Of a stretch of 33,256 bases of DNA, positions 19,846 to 31,304 are shown piece by piece. Below the pieces are notes generated by a model. It was not told where the DNA came from and searched no databases. It was given only the letters and a program-made list of their open reading frames with translations. How positions within the stretch are numbered: the first letter of the stretch is position 1; every line of letters begins with the position of its first letter. The stretch is from Zarea fungicola (Eukaryota; Ascomycota; Sordariomycetes; Hypocreales; Cordycipitaceae), in the NCBI GenBank assembly GCA_900169235.1, contig FWCC01000513.1, positions 1 to 33,256 of the forward strand, read 5' to 3'. Both the position numbers and the translations under genes were made by a program.

Positions 19846-20270
19846 CCTTCGACACGACCACCGGCCAAATTCTTGGTATATTTCGAGCTTGAGTTCACCC
19901 AGGCCATGACGGCGCAGTTTTCACAAGACCCGCCATTGTCGCTTTCCAGGGTACTGCCAGGCAATTTGGATGCATGGTTTCTGCACGAGTATGGGCTCCT
20001 GCTGGACCAGTTCCCAGGCGCCATGTAGCACGAAGAACAAAAACTGTGCGACAAGGCAGCCACGAACCAGATGCCCTTATCAAACATGGCGCGCAACCTG
20101 TGGGCAGGAAAGCACGTCTAGTCAAACTTTGAGATTACCCCCGAAAATCCTATGCTCTGTATTGGGCGGCGCCGCACGACCGTCATCTAGGTGTGAACCT
20201 GGCTGAGGTCAAGGACGAGATGCGACGATATGCACTGTTGGGCAAGATTGAGTTTACAGAGTACGGGTAG
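19846..20270 (+). pseudogene. Decayed gene with two TAG codons and a frameshift
   Basis: A protein-like frame opens at 19846 after a TGA and runs through WFLHEYGLLLDQFPGAM to a TAG at 20026-20028. The same frame then continues with HEEQKLCDKAATNQMPLSNM to a second TAG at 20119-20121, then FEITPENP. A one-base frameshift near 20149-20151 leads into YWAAPHDRHLGVNLAEVKDE and on to the stop at 20268-20270. Composition on both sides of each break is strongly coding-like, and both TAGs could derive from CAG by a C-to-T change. I do not recognise the family. A minus-strand frame at 19698-20096 covers part of the same region and cannot be fully excluded as the real one. Confidence 0.45.
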
Positions 20271-22288
20271 TCCTTCTTTCATGGTCATATGCGCCAGACG
20301 GGGTAGTAATTATTTTAGAATAATTCCAACAATATTAATTTGAAGTCTGTTGGCCTAGACATGAGCGTTCTCGTCTGATTCATTAACCATCAACTTTACT
20401 CGTGGATTGTTTTTTCTTGTCCTTTTTAGAAAGTATATGCAGTGAAACCGTGCTACTCATGGTGTAGCTTCATTTGCAATTGATTCTCAGTCCAATACCA
20501 GCAAAATTATTGCTTCTTTTTACTAGCATCAGTGGGTCACTGGGTATTGACGGGACAAGAATAAGAAGAAACCAAGAAAAGCAACACAAACAGGAAACAG
20601 GCAGTGCAGCTTTGTTTCACAGAGTCTTGACATTGCATCTTCCTGAACGTTACCGGCTATCGGTTTCAATGCGGCAAGGTGTACGACGTAACTAACATAC
20701 GGTTACACGTGTTTGGTGTTAATGCTATTCTTGGCCCACGCCGGCTATTATTTAGGCCGGTTGCGCCGCTATTGCCATTGCCCCATTGGCCACACCGACG
20801 CACAACAAGGTTCCTTTGCGCCATTTGGCAATCTCTCTCTTTTTCAGGGCGGTCCCCTCTTATTAGGCCCTGCTGTGTACCCCGTAGTTATTGCGTCCGT
20901 TTTGCTTGGCAAGCGTAGGAAATAACAAGGCCATCCAACAGATTTAAAGAGGGGAAAAGGGGGGAGACACAAGACGGCCAATCAATGCTCCTCAGCCAAG
21001 CAAAAGCATCGCTCTTCTATTTGTCTATTTGTTGAATGCCATGTTATTGAGGCACGTAACGGAACCGTTTTTCCCTTCTCAGCAAATCTGGTCTAGGTTG
21101 CATCCAGTTAGTTAGTTGGGTAGTTCCGAAGGACTCCATTCTCGCAATCTTCTAGATTCACTGTAGAAGAATTGCAAAAGTGCCTGAGCAAATTCTTGCT
21201 TTGACCCTTGTTCCCAGTTTCTTCGCTCTTTTTGTGGCGTAACTACCAGCTCCTCTTTCTAGAAAGATAATCTGTGGATAAAAAACGCCCCCTTCAGTCA
21301 GGAGGCCGCTTGGAACTGCTGCCCACTTAATGTAGCTACCCTTGGCTAGTCATGAAAGAACCCATGGCCAACACTTCTCTTTGCTAACAAGAGTTGGTTG
21401 ATGAAAGAGAGAATAGAAGACTTGAAAGATTCGTTTTGCTAGCTACACATTTGAGGCTCAAATTTTTGCCAGGTTGCGGTCTCGGGTGTCACCATCTCAA
21501 GCCGTCATGTCATCATGTCATCTTGTCATCTTTCCCTCCCGCCTTTCCGCCATCTGTGGTAGGTTGAATCAGGGCCCTCCTGGCTTTGTTTCTTCTCCAT
21601 CATCCACAATGGACACGAAGAACCCACTTTGCATCCTGCTTGGACCAAGATTAAGAGATTCGTAGAAACCGGGGACGCGTGTATATCCTAATCGAGAGCA
21701 CTTCTCCTTTTATGCGCGCACCCCTCCAATCCATCTGCCCCCCAGTCTTTCTTGTTTCTCACATTGCTTGGCTCTGTGTCGTCGTCGTTCTCACCTGTCG
21801 CTTCTGTCGCTCTCTCGTTGACCCCAGTAAAAACGTGCCCCCCTTTCGTGGCGTTTTGCCAGAACGAAGAATGAAATAGACAAGCCCCTTGGGTGTGGGA
21901 TTTTAACCTTGAGCTGGCTCCAATAAGTATACTCGCACTAAATGTTCAAATGGAGGATCTGGGTTCTTTTGACCCCTCTGAATGGATGCTGCCTGCGCCC
22001 CCCCATGTGGTTCGGTTAGGAAGCAGGTACGGTCGGTCGGTCCGCTCTCTGGTCGGGGGCAACTGGAGTGGCATCTCGCCTCTCTTGCTCTCGTTCTCGT
22101 AGCATTTCATTTTCCTCATCGCATTCGCTCATTAGAATTCTCCCATTGTGATTTCATAAAGTCTTTGTGAATCGGCGCAAGACGTCATCCTCATTCACCC
22201 CCGACCTTCCTTTGTTGCCTTGACAGCTCGTCCTACCAGCCGTCCGTGTGTACCAAATCCAGATTTCGAAATCAATCTTCTCTCCGCA
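20271..22288. other. Long region upstream of the desaturase
   Basis: Two kilobases without a supported gene. Sequence is pyrimidine-rich from about 21400 onward, fitting a long promoter and 5' leader of the desaturase gene. Frames such as 20474-20695 have a hydrophobic start but no further support. Confidence 0.45.
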
Positions 22289-22347
22289 CACGATAATCCC
22301 TCACGATAATCCCTCACGATAATCCCTCACGATAATCCCTCACGATA
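22289..22347 (+). repeat. 13-bp tandem repeat in the desaturase leader
   Basis: Four perfect copies of CACGATAATCCCT are followed by a partial fifth (CACGATA). The array ends about 22 bp before the ATG at 22370, so it most likely lies in the transcribed 5' leader. It contains no ATG. Copy number could vary between strains. Confidence 0.92.
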
Positions 22348-22369
22348 CATACAATAACACTCCTTCGAC

Positions 22370-24590
22370 ATGGGACGCGATCATGTCTTGTCTCGGCAGG
22401 ACATCGAAGCCATGGTAGCTGATGGCGACGCCGTTGTCATCTTTGAAGACAACGTCTTGCGGCTGAACAAATGGCTGCATGTTCACCCAGGCGGTGACCT
22501 TGCCATCAGACACATGATTGGCAGAGACGCGACGAGCGAAATTACTCTGTAAATAATCCCATGCCAATTATTTTCGATAAAACATTTTTTCCTTGTCGTC
22601 TTGGCCGTTTACCCTGTTGTGTCTGCCATCTGTCGTGGGGTTGTCAGCACATTTGGTGCGGAATAGCCTCTAGTTGGCGACAGGCGCGCGACAGAGAATT
22701 AAGGTTGATGTGGTGGGGAAACTCGTCAACGGCTTCCGCATCGCCTAATCGCAGATTCAAGCATGTTTTGGACTAAATTTAGTGAATGAGCGAAAAGGAG
22801 CTGACTGGTCCCTTTTTAATAGATATCATGCAGCCCATACCCTCAAGACTATGAAGGCCTTTCGGATCGGCCGGAAGCCTACGGGTCCCTGGTCCAACAT
22901 GACACCGCCAATCAGGGCCACCACATCGCAGGAAGCCTCCTCCACGCCATCGACAGTATCCGAATGTTCCGATTCAGCCTTGCCCGAGAAGGGTATTTTC
23001 AGTAATCAAGGCGTCCTCGACTCCAGCATCGCCGCCGCAGAGCCGCGCCCGGACAATGGCACCACCTTGTTGTCGGAAAAGTCCGCCGCGGCGGAATATG
23101 GCAGCCATCTCGGCGCCTGTCTTCAGACCAGCAGTCAGCCCAAGCCCAATTCGTGCTCACGGCGACCTTCACCCAGCGGTGCTCTGCTGCAAAGGCAACA
23201 GACACCGCCCGTACTCGAGATTGACGATGAAAAGGCACTCGAGGCTGCGCGTCTGCTGCCTCGCCGCGGGCGGAAGCAAATGTCGCCCGAGGAATACACA
23301 GAATGGGCCATGCAGCAGCACAGAGACCTCGACATGGGCGAGTACCCGTCGCTGGACCACGATGTGCAGCTTGCCATTACTAAGAGATACCTGAAACTCC
23401 ATGAAGACATTGACGCCCAGGGCTTGTACGAGTGCCACTACATCAACTACGCCAAGGAAGCTGTTCGTTATCTTACACTCTTTGCTGTTTCCATGTTTGC
23501 CCTTTACAAGGGCTGGTACCTGACGTCGGCTTTATTTCTTGGTTTGTTCTGGGTGCGTTGCCATCCCGCCACATATTTTCCATGTCGTCTTACTTACACT
23601 GTCTCAGCACCAACTCATGTTTACAGCCCACGATGCTGGTCATCGGGCCATTACGCAGATTTTTGAAGTTGATACACTGATTGGCATGTTTATTGCCGAC
23701 TTTTGTTGTGGTCTATCCATTGGATGGTGGAAGAGCAGCCATAATGTCCATCATCTCATTACCAACCAACCGGTACGCCTTTGTATCCCTCGTGTCTCTA
23801 CTGCCGCTTCCCGCTGACATTTTTTTTTCTCCTTGTCCAGGAGCATGACCCGGATATTCAAAACGTTCCTCTTTTTGCCACCTGCCCTTCCTTCTTCAAG
23901 TCCCTTCGTTCCACATACTATGACTTTACCTTTGTCTGGGACCGCGCCGCCGACATGCTCGTGCCGTGGCAAAAGTACACGTACTACCCCATCATGGGCA
24001 TCGCCCGCTTCAACCTGTACCTTCTCTCGTGGATCCACGTCCTCTTCAAGTCGTCGCAGCTCGGCGGCAGCAAGGCGTGGTGGATCCGCCCGACGGAGAT
24101 TGTCTTTATGGGCTGCTACTGGTTCCTCTTTGGCTACGGGCTGCTCTGGCGCGCGCTGCCGGACTGGCGCACCCGCGTGCTCTACGTGCTCGTCTCGCAC
24201 ATTGTCACGATGCCGCTGCACGTGCAAATCACCCTTTCCCACTGGGGCATGTCCACGTCGGACTTGGGCGAGGATGAGTCGTTTGCCCAGCGCCAGCTTC
24301 GCACCACCATGGACGTTGACTGCCCCGCGTGGCTCGATTTTATCCACGGCGGCCTGCAGTTTCAGGCTGTGCATCACCTGTTTCCCCGCGTGCCCAGGCA
24401 CAATCTTCGCAAGGTGCAGGTTCTTGTGCGCCAGTTTTGCGATGAGACGGGGATCCCGTACTCGATCCTGGGGTTTGTCGATGGGAACCGTAAAGTGCTG
24501 GGGAGGCTGGACGAGATTGGTGAGCAGGTGCGGATATTGGTGAGCTGTCAGAATTACATGGCTGAAACGGGTGAGAGTGGTTTGCATTGA
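22370..24590 (+). CDS. Delta-8 sphingolipid (front-end) fatty-acid desaturase
   Basis: Four exons (22370-22548, 22823-23552, 23608-23772, 23841-24590) join in frame to 607 residues; introns are 274, 55 and 68 nt. Residues 1 to about 80 form a cytochrome b5-like domain with the heme-binding HPGG at 39-42. A Ser/Pro-rich linker (about 85-195) follows, then a membrane desaturase domain with three histidine boxes: HDAGH at 311-315, HNVHH at 348-352 and QAVHH at 533-537. Gln replacing the first His of the third box marks a front-end desaturase. Fungal members with this layout introduce the delta-8 double bond into the sphingoid base of ceramides in the endoplasmic reticulum, a step toward glucosylceramide. 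A possible AATAAA signal lies about 165 nt after the stop. Substrate assignment is by family; the gene looks intact. Confidence 0.92.
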
Positions 24591-24847
24591 AAGGAGCCTG
24601 TTTAATTGAATTTAGGTTTTTGTTACTGATTGCGTGGCCCTCTGCTTTTTTTCTCTTTTTTTGTGTCTGTTTTTTCTTACAATTAGAATTAGAATTACTC
24701 ATCTTCGTAGTAGCTTTTCGGTACCATCTACCTATTCACTTGCGTCTTTTTATCAGAATAAAGAAAAAAAAATCTGAAATTCATTCTTTGCTCTGCAACT
24801 TGCCACGTGAATGCCAGCTCCTACATGGACGACGTTGGGATGAGAGG

Positions 24848-24936
24848 TTGCAAAAGTAATCATCGGGTAGTCAATGTCTTGCAAAGTAATCGTCGGGTTC
24901 AATGTATTGCAAAGTTATCATCGGGTATTCAATATC
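24848..24936 (+). repeat. Three imperfect tandem copies of a ~30-bp unit
   Basis: Units at 24848-24878, 24879-24906 and 24907-24936 each begin TTGCAAA and contain ATC(A/G)TCGGGT then TCAAT. They are 31, 28 and 30 bp and have diverged by substitutions and small indels. They lie about 260 bp after the desaturase stop, before the convergent helicase. Confidence 0.85.
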
Positions 24937-25059
24937 TTGACCATGTCATCTATCTATCCATTTTGCCATGTTTTGTTACACAAAAACAAAAAGTACTTAA
25001 AAAAGCCTCCCTTCCGAAGAATCGATATCTATAGGTAATTTCCTTGCCCCCGCCCCTTT

Positions 25060-25100
25060 GTGCAAAAAAATTAAAAAAATCAAAAAAATCAAAAAAAAAT
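25060..25100 (+). repeat. A-rich low-complexity tract
   Basis: Runs of seven to nine A interrupted by single TT or TC steps lie between the convergent desaturase and helicase genes. It may be part of a transcription-end region; no specific element is recognised. Confidence 0.7.
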
Positions 25101-25206
25101 CCATACATGTTTTTACCCCTTTGTCCGTCGTTTGTCGTCGCCGCCGTAATTTTTTTTTAAGTCCTCGTAGTCGTTACACTCCAGTGTACTGGCCGCCGCC
25201 ACACTC

Positions 25207-26988
25207 CTACTTGCCGCCGCGGCCTCCTCTACCCCGTGGCGCCTTGGGTCTGTCCGGAATGACATTCAATCCCCGCGTGCCTCGCAGACCCATCTTGCCC
25301 ACGGTGCTCCTCTGAATCTGCGGCGTCTCCGGCGTGCCCAGCCCGTCGCGCGCATACGTGTTGGCCTGGCGCACGAGCTCCTCCTTGTCCCAGCGCAGAC
25401 CCTTCATGTGGTTGTTGTAGTAGCCCAGCCACGCCTTGTAGACCTGGCCCTTTTCCTCCTCGTCCATGGACTCGAGGATGCGCGTGATCTCGGGTTCTGA
25501 TGACACATCGGCCTCTTGCGGGATAAAGGTAATCTCCTTGAGCGTCCAGCGCGGGAAGAAGGACTCGTCCTCGGCAATGAGGAAGATGCCCTTGCCCTCG
25601 GCATCGGCACGCGCAGTACGGCCCAGTCGGTGAATGTAGCTCTGCTTCTCCGAGGGGATGCCAATCTGGAAAACGGTGGTGACGCCGGGAAAGTCCATGC
25701 CGCGAGCAATGACATCGGTCGCCGTGAGGATGCCAGTCTTGGCATCGCGGTAGTCGTTTGTGACCTTTGTGCGGCGATTCTGCGTCATGCGGCTGTGCAG
25801 AGTCGACACGGGTGGCAGGCCGGGAATGTGAGAGAGCACAAAGCCGTAGAGACCCGCCGCAGCGGCAGTGGGCGCAAAGACAATGGCCTTGAAGTTTGCC
25901 TCCTTGGCAGCTTCTTGACGAATGGCGCCAACCATGCCGGCGCAGACGGACGCAAAGGTCGGCACTTTGATGAGATGCTGCGGCACGCGCTCGTGCGTGT
26001 TGGCCTCGCCCTCGGGGATGGTCGAGATGAACTTGTAGCCGGGTACGAGGACGAGTCCCGCGACCTGCTTGACGTGGGGCGCAATGGTGGCAGAGAAGAG
26101 CATGCCTTGACGGGGCACCGCTTTGCGATCGGGCAGCTTGCTGACAATTTCTCGGAGAGCGGGCATGAAACCCATGTCAAGGAGCCTGTCGGCCTCATCC
26201 AGGACAAGGGTGTCGAGGGAGCGCAGAGCGTAGATGATGTCCTCGTTGGACATGTGGTCAATGAGACGACCGGGTGTAGCAATGAGCACGTCACAGCCGT
26301 CGAGAATCTGGCGCTCTTCGCGGTCCTTGTTGGTGCCACCGATGGCGACGCGCACGCGGTACTTTGGTAGGCGCTTCAGCAGGCTCTTGGCCTCCGCCGC
26401 AATCTGCATAGCGAGCTCGCGCGTGGGTGAAATGACGAGCAGAGAGATGGCAGAATCGCGGTTAGCGCCTGCACCAAGCGTTCTGCTCAGCATGGTCTGG
26501 AGAGCAGGCAGCAGAAAGGCGACGGTTTTGCCGGTACCGGTCTTGGCTTGAACGAGGCAGTCGCTACGGTTCGGGGGCAGCAACTCCCACAGCGTAGCGG
26601 CCTGGACGGGCATCATGTGGTTGAACTTGAGATCCTCGGTAATGGTCTGGATGATGTCCGGGTGCACGAGGTTCTGGCCTTGCAGCTCCGCAAAGCGAGG
26701 CGTATCAAGGGGGACGGCCTCAGTCAGCGGGGGCTTGTACGAGCCATCGGCGCCATCGGACTGGGCAGCAGGCGGAGTGTGGATGGGAGTGTCGTCGAGA
26801 TCCATGGACATGGGGCTGTCTGTATCATGGTGATGTCTGTTGGGACCACCAGCACCGGCACCACCACGGCCGCCACGTCTGCCTCCTCGTGAGTGTCCTC
26901 CTCCTCTGCCAGCGCCACCACCGCCGCGGCCACCGCCTCCCCTACGGCGATCGCCTCGACGGCCGTCTCTGCCTCCTCTGTCAGGCAT
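25207..26988 (-). CDS. DEAD-box ATP-dependent RNA helicase (MSS116/CYT-19-like)
   Basis: This intronless gene encodes 593 residues. Residues 1-50 are extremely Arg/Gly-rich (RGG-type, RNA-binding). The helicase core has all expected motifs: AKTGTGKT at 148-155 (motif I), PTRELA 188-193 (Ia), TPGR 238-241 (Ib), DEAD 264-267 (II), SAT 299-301 (III), ARGMD 428-432 (V) and HRLGRTAR 453-460 (VI). The C-terminus is again RG-rich (RGRGGRGGK). The core and the following helical C-terminal region are closest in my judgement to fungal MSS116/CYT-19 helicases, which act as RNA chaperones in mitochondrial group I/II intron splicing. However, the N-terminus is not a typical mitochondrial presequence, so the location is uncertain. 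The gene looks intact and is convergent with the desaturase. Confidence 0.9.
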   Translation of the reverse strand: MPDRGGRDGRRGDRRRGGGGRGGGGAGRGGGHSRGGRRGGRGGAGAGGPNRHHHDTDSPMSMDLDDTPIHTPPAAQSDGADGSYKPPLTEAVPLDTPRFAELQGQNLVHPDIIQTITEDLKFNHMMPVQAATLWELLPPNRSDCLVQAKTGTGKTVAFLLPALQTMLSRTLGAGANRDSAISLLVISPTRELAMQIAAEAKSLLKRLPKYRVRVAIGGTNKDREERQILDGCDVLIATPGRLIDHMSNEDIIYALRSLDTLVLDEADRLLDMGFMPALREIVSKLPDRKAVPRQGMLFSATIAPHVKQVAGLVLVPGYKFISTIPEGEANTHERVPQHLIKVPTFASVCAGMVGAIRQEAAKEANFKAIVFAPTAAAAGLYGFVLSHIPGLPPVSTLHSRMTQNRRTKVTNDYRDAKTGILTATDVIARGMDFPGVTTVFQIGIPSEKQSYIHRLGRTARADAEGKGIFLIAEDESFFPRWTLKEITFIPQEADVSSEPEITRILESMDEEEKGQVYKAWLGYYNNHMKGLRWDKEELVRQANTYARDGLGTPETPQIQRSTVGKMGLRGTRGLNVIPDRPKAPRGRGGRGGK

Positions 26989-27746
26989 TATGAAATTAGA
27001 TGAAGGATGGGTGCGGAAATGTGAATGCGTGTGGTGTGTACAAGGAGGCTGATGGTTCGTCGATGAGGTTCATGAGACTGCTGCAAAAATGGAAACACGG
27101 ACCCACTTTACCAGATTTGGCAAGCGACATTCAGGCACAAAAGGAACAGGTCTGAATTGCAGGCATATTACATGCAAGACGGCGTCCAGAGGCGTGTAAA
27201 AATAATAGGAAAATGAAATATATTATATTCATGTAGAAAAGAGTTATTGAAATTTTCTCATCATTTTTTTGAGCCTGGACAACGGCTGGAGCGAGGGGAA
27301 ACCTTGCCTTGGCAGTAAATCTACGGGCAGTTGGCATGGTAAAATACAATAATTTATTTCCGGGCTTACCTGACATTTCAATCGTTATATTTAGGGGGAA
27401 TAAGCCATTTGCGGTGTTCAATCATTTTTGTCTGAGACGGAACCATCTGCAGAACGAGGATGGCTGGCCTCGTGGCTCAAGGTTATTGACATGAACCGGA
27501 GTGCAAGAAAAAGTTAATCTTACACGCAAGAATATGTAATTTTTGCATTGTTTAACTTTATGAGCAAACATTGATTTATTCAGCGCGTAAAGTCTCGGGT
27601 GGTATGACAGACTGGTGAGTATGAGTGGATCAACACCAGACTCACAAACACATTGGCTGTGGGAAATGCTACTTAATTCTCCGTATTTAATTATCAGATA
27701 AAAATAAGCTATTAGCTTTGCCCATTGCGATACTCATTGGTTAGAT
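26989..27746. other. Intergenic region between the helicase and the GMC gene
   Basis: The first ~150 nt upstream of the helicase ATG form its probable minus-strand promoter. The rest is AT-rich with no supported gene or RNA. Confidence 0.5.
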
Positions 27747-29834
27747 TCATATTCCAAGCTCGTTAGATATAATATCTGCTGCTTTTTCACCCACAGCTAG
27801 AGCCAGACTGTTCGTATTTGCCGCTACGTTAGAGGGAATAATGGACAGATCTGGTCAAATCAAATGCGTCAGCAACTATCCTGCGCTGAGGGGTGTCGAG
27901 GCATGGCATTCCCATCATGTCTACTCTTGTACTTACCGACAATCTTTAGGCGGCTCACTCCATACACATTGAGATTTTTGTCAACCACTCCATCAGCGTC
28001 CCGAGGGTGCATGCCTGCTGAGCCGAGCGAATGCCAGGCTGTTTGAATCTTGTTTCGGATGAATGCTTCAATGGCTTCATCATCCTCGGGGGTGTATTCA
28101 ATATCATCCAGATCCTCTCCGGCCACTGGATGTGCTGCTAATCCTGCCTTGGATCCGTGCGGGAATTCAGGATGGCCAGCTTCGAGTTCACCTGCAAAGC
28201 AAGCGAGGCGTCGGGATATCTCACGCGTCACCTTGTATGCCCAAACGTGTGCAGCCAGATCTACGTGCCCTCGATTCTCAAAAAATCCAGTGCGAAGGTC
28301 AAGAGCACCGTCAACTTCCTTTGAGCTGGCATGAACAGAGCCACGAGAGAGAGGGTAAGGAAGGATATTGCCAATGGTGAAATATTGTCCTGGAGGCACC
28401 TCAGCCGGGTTGCCAATATACAGTGCTGCAGATGCCGAGAGCATTAGAGGCTTGGTTGGCCGATGGTCATATTCTCTATTCCACAAATCCTTCAGAACAT
28501 CACTGCGTGATTCGTTTATTTCATTCTGCGACATACGCAGCCTGCCAAATAATTCGATGCCGTTAGTCCCCAAGATGGGGTTCCGCTCCGCCATGAGGTC
28601 AGGCACCTGGGTAGGGTTTCGAAGGACGTGATCAAGCGTTTCGTCTTCTTGAAGGGTAGACTTGTATGGATATACAATGAATGGGTGGTCTTGGAGATTC
28701 TCACCCACTCCGGGCAAGTCACTGACAACTGGCACTCCGAGCTGTTCCAGGTGACCTTGGCGGCCAACGCCAGATCTCTCCAGGAGCGCCGGTGTCTCTA
28801 GAGCACCACAAGAAAGAACCACCAGCTTCTTGGCCTTGACGGTTCTCGGAAGGTGGTCCGAACGGCTTCCTCTAGGCATGGACACATACTCCAGGCCAGT
28901 GGCCTTTTTATCCATGTCAAAAATAACCCGGCTTACCTTGGTATGCAAGAGGACGTCAAGATTGGAGTCCTTGCCATTTTGCAGTATAGGATGAATGTAG
29001 CCATGCGCCGCTTCAGACCGTATACCATTCGGAGCTATATATTTCTGCATCCGCTCGTAGCCCTGGACGCTCTTAAAGTCCTGCATATCGTCCATCTTGG
29101 GGAAGCCACGATTGGCGGCAGCTTGCAGGAAGTCGTCTGCAAACGCCGTCTTCGGCCAGGTCCCTGAGGAAATCTGGATTGGGCCAGCCGCTCCTGTCGG
29201 GTTATCCTAGCTGTAAGCTTTATTTCCCTGGGTAGTGTGGCATAGGAATTTCCCCTCAAAAAAAAAAGAAAAAGAGAGAGAGAAGGAAAAAAAGAAAGTA
29301 GAAGAAGGAGACTAACCATGTACGTCGTTATTACTGACCCCATCTTGCGCATGATATGTCTCCAAGCGCTTCAAGATGGGAATCATGTCTCGTTGGCCCC
29401 ACCCATCCATTTGAAAATCATCAAAGTCGATAGCTTGGGGGCGACTATACATCATAAAGTTGATGGAGCTGCCTCCACCAAGAATGGAGGCGCGAGGGAT
29501 AATAATTTGCCGACCAGCAACCTGGTCGCTCGCTTGGGCATGGATGAATGTGGCCGAAGTCGACGACGGCGCCATGTGGGATAGAAAGAGGGCAGGCTGT
29601 GAAATGGTCGGGTCGTCAACATTGTTGCGCCCTTCTTCAATCATGAGTATCGATAGTGATGGGTGTTCCTGTGAGAGTCTTCCCACGAGGGCACACGCAG
29701 CCGTCCCACCTGCGTGACCGCAAATATTTCAGTACAACATAATAAAGCAGCAAAAACTGAGTTTCTGATACAGCGGTGGAAAACTTACCTCCTGCAACTA
29801 CTACATCATACTCTTCTCTGATTGACTGGTCCAT
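27747..29834 (-). CDS. GMC-family FAD-dependent oxidoreductase (choline dehydrogenase-like)
   Basis: Four exons (29834-29789, 29709-29317, 29193-27937, 27850-27747) join in frame to 599 residues; introns are 79, 123 and 86 nt with GTAAGT or GTTAGT donors. The N-terminus reads YDVVVAGGGTAACALVGRL across the first splice, the Rossmann FAD-binding motif. ILGGGSSINFMMYSRP is the first GMC signature; SCGALETPALLERSGVG matches the second. The C-terminal part carries the catalytic His in WHSLGSAGM and, in the last exon, the catalytic-site Asn in VAANTNSLAL. The enzyme should oxidise an alcohol using FAD; substrates of fungal members include aryl alcohols, choline and secondary-metabolite intermediates, and cannot be told here. 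There is no signal peptide. Ending at the in-frame stop in exon 3 would remove the catalytic end, so the last intron is well supported. Confidence 0.9.
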
Positions 29835-31294
29835 GTTGAGGTGCTAAAAGGGAGTAAATGAGTTATGAAACGAAGTTGAGGATTCTGATTTGCATGTATA
29901 AATGCCACTTTAGCGCGTGATATTGTAATATGTAAGTCTGGGGGCGAGAAAAGCAAGCGAAAATTATCAATCAACTATCCTGTAGCTAGATGAGATCAGG
30001 CTATTATTGCTAGAATGCGTGATGTTTTCCGTAAAAGCTTGGACTGCGATAATATGACTGCCATTGTGAGTTTCTCAAGAATACTTGGCTAGTAGTTATG
30101 TATCGTGCCGCGACGGTCAACGGCGGACAGACATGGCGGGGAGCGGATGACCCGGCCCCCCATTGGCACATGGGATTAGTGAATTTCACCATATACCTAA
30201 TTAAGGACAACCATATATTTTCTCCACCCAAATCTACAGGGATTTTGAGCTAGTGAAGGGAGTGAGGCCATCATAACGGCACTACGTTCACGGCCAGGGC
30301 TTCTAATGGCCGCAAACTCGCCCCAGCAGGGATAAATGAGTCTTTTAATAGGTCAGGCACAGCCTGTGTGGTCGTTTTTAAAATGTGTGTGGTAAAATTT
30401 GCTGCTCGGCAGATGGGGACTGTTGGTGTCTCATCATCATCATCATCATGAAGAGTTGGGCCCTCTACTACGCCCCGATTGACTGGATCTTGTTCGTTTT
30501 GGTCCTGTAATAGTAGTGAGCACTAGGAAGTAGTATTTGTCGTTTCCAGCGCTTTCCTTCTCAGCTGAGCAGGGGAATGGCGGCCGTTGATTGCTTGAAT
30601 CTGCCTTTATATACGCAATATTACGTGTATAAGTGGTCATGGCCGAAGCCTAGCTGGCTGTTCTACATCATGATCAATACAATAAGTAGTATGCACACGC
30701 AATTAGCCCTGTGGTATCACTTGAATAGTTGACAACCTTGTGGTTCCAACAGAACGGTCCGTCTCCTCAGGGCTTGCTCGAGTAATGCTGCTTGCCAAAG
30801 GGCTGCAGCGTAAAGACAGATAATTACTCAAGAGGATTATCAACAATATATCTATGCATTTACCTATTTCGGATAGACTATAAGGCACACTAATTTCGGC
30901 CCCACAGACGGTAGGTGGAGAGAGCTACTTCTATACACAATTTCTGCGAGGGCAGTGCCTTTTATAGCGACGGATTTTACTTGAAAAACAAATGTCAAAG
31001 TACAAACTCGCTGTCTTAGCCCAACTTGTAAGTGACAGCAGATTTAATGGGAACCTATGACAGGTGAAGTTTTTGTAAAAAATAAAAGGGAAAGGGAAAA
31101 AAAAATTATAGCTCTCGCGCTGACAATGACTTTTATTGAAGGCAGGGTGAGTTTCAGCACAAATGCATGCAACACCTTACTCGTGCAATATCTATATTGC
31201 AGCTGATTTATGTGGAACTGTTTTTTTGTGTCAGCATTAGTGAGCTCGTCGCTACAATTTCTGAAAAACAAACACAATCAATGACTGCCGAAAA
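29835..31294. other. AT-rich intergenic region between divergent genes
   Basis: No supported gene is present. A CAT/TCA microsatellite lies at about 30432-30450. Scattered short frames on both strands have no domain. Confidence 0.45.
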
Positions 31295-31304
31295 CTATAT
31301 ATAT
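31295..31304 (+). promoter_or_regulatory. TATA box of the secreted-protein gene
   Basis: TATATATATG lies about 110 bp upstream of the ATG at 31413, followed by a C/T-rich leader. Confidence 0.45.

Noticed and set aside
23751..24587. 278-codon minus-strand frame
   Set aside because: It is antisense to the last exon of the desaturase and has no domain.
25516..26370. 284-codon plus-strand frame
   Set aside because: It is antisense to the helicase core and reflects its codon bias.
27869..27936. Ending the GMC oxidoreductase at the in-frame stop after exon 3
   Set aside because: That reading loses the last catalytic residue; a GTAAGT donor and CAG acceptor lead to an exon with the expected family C-terminus.
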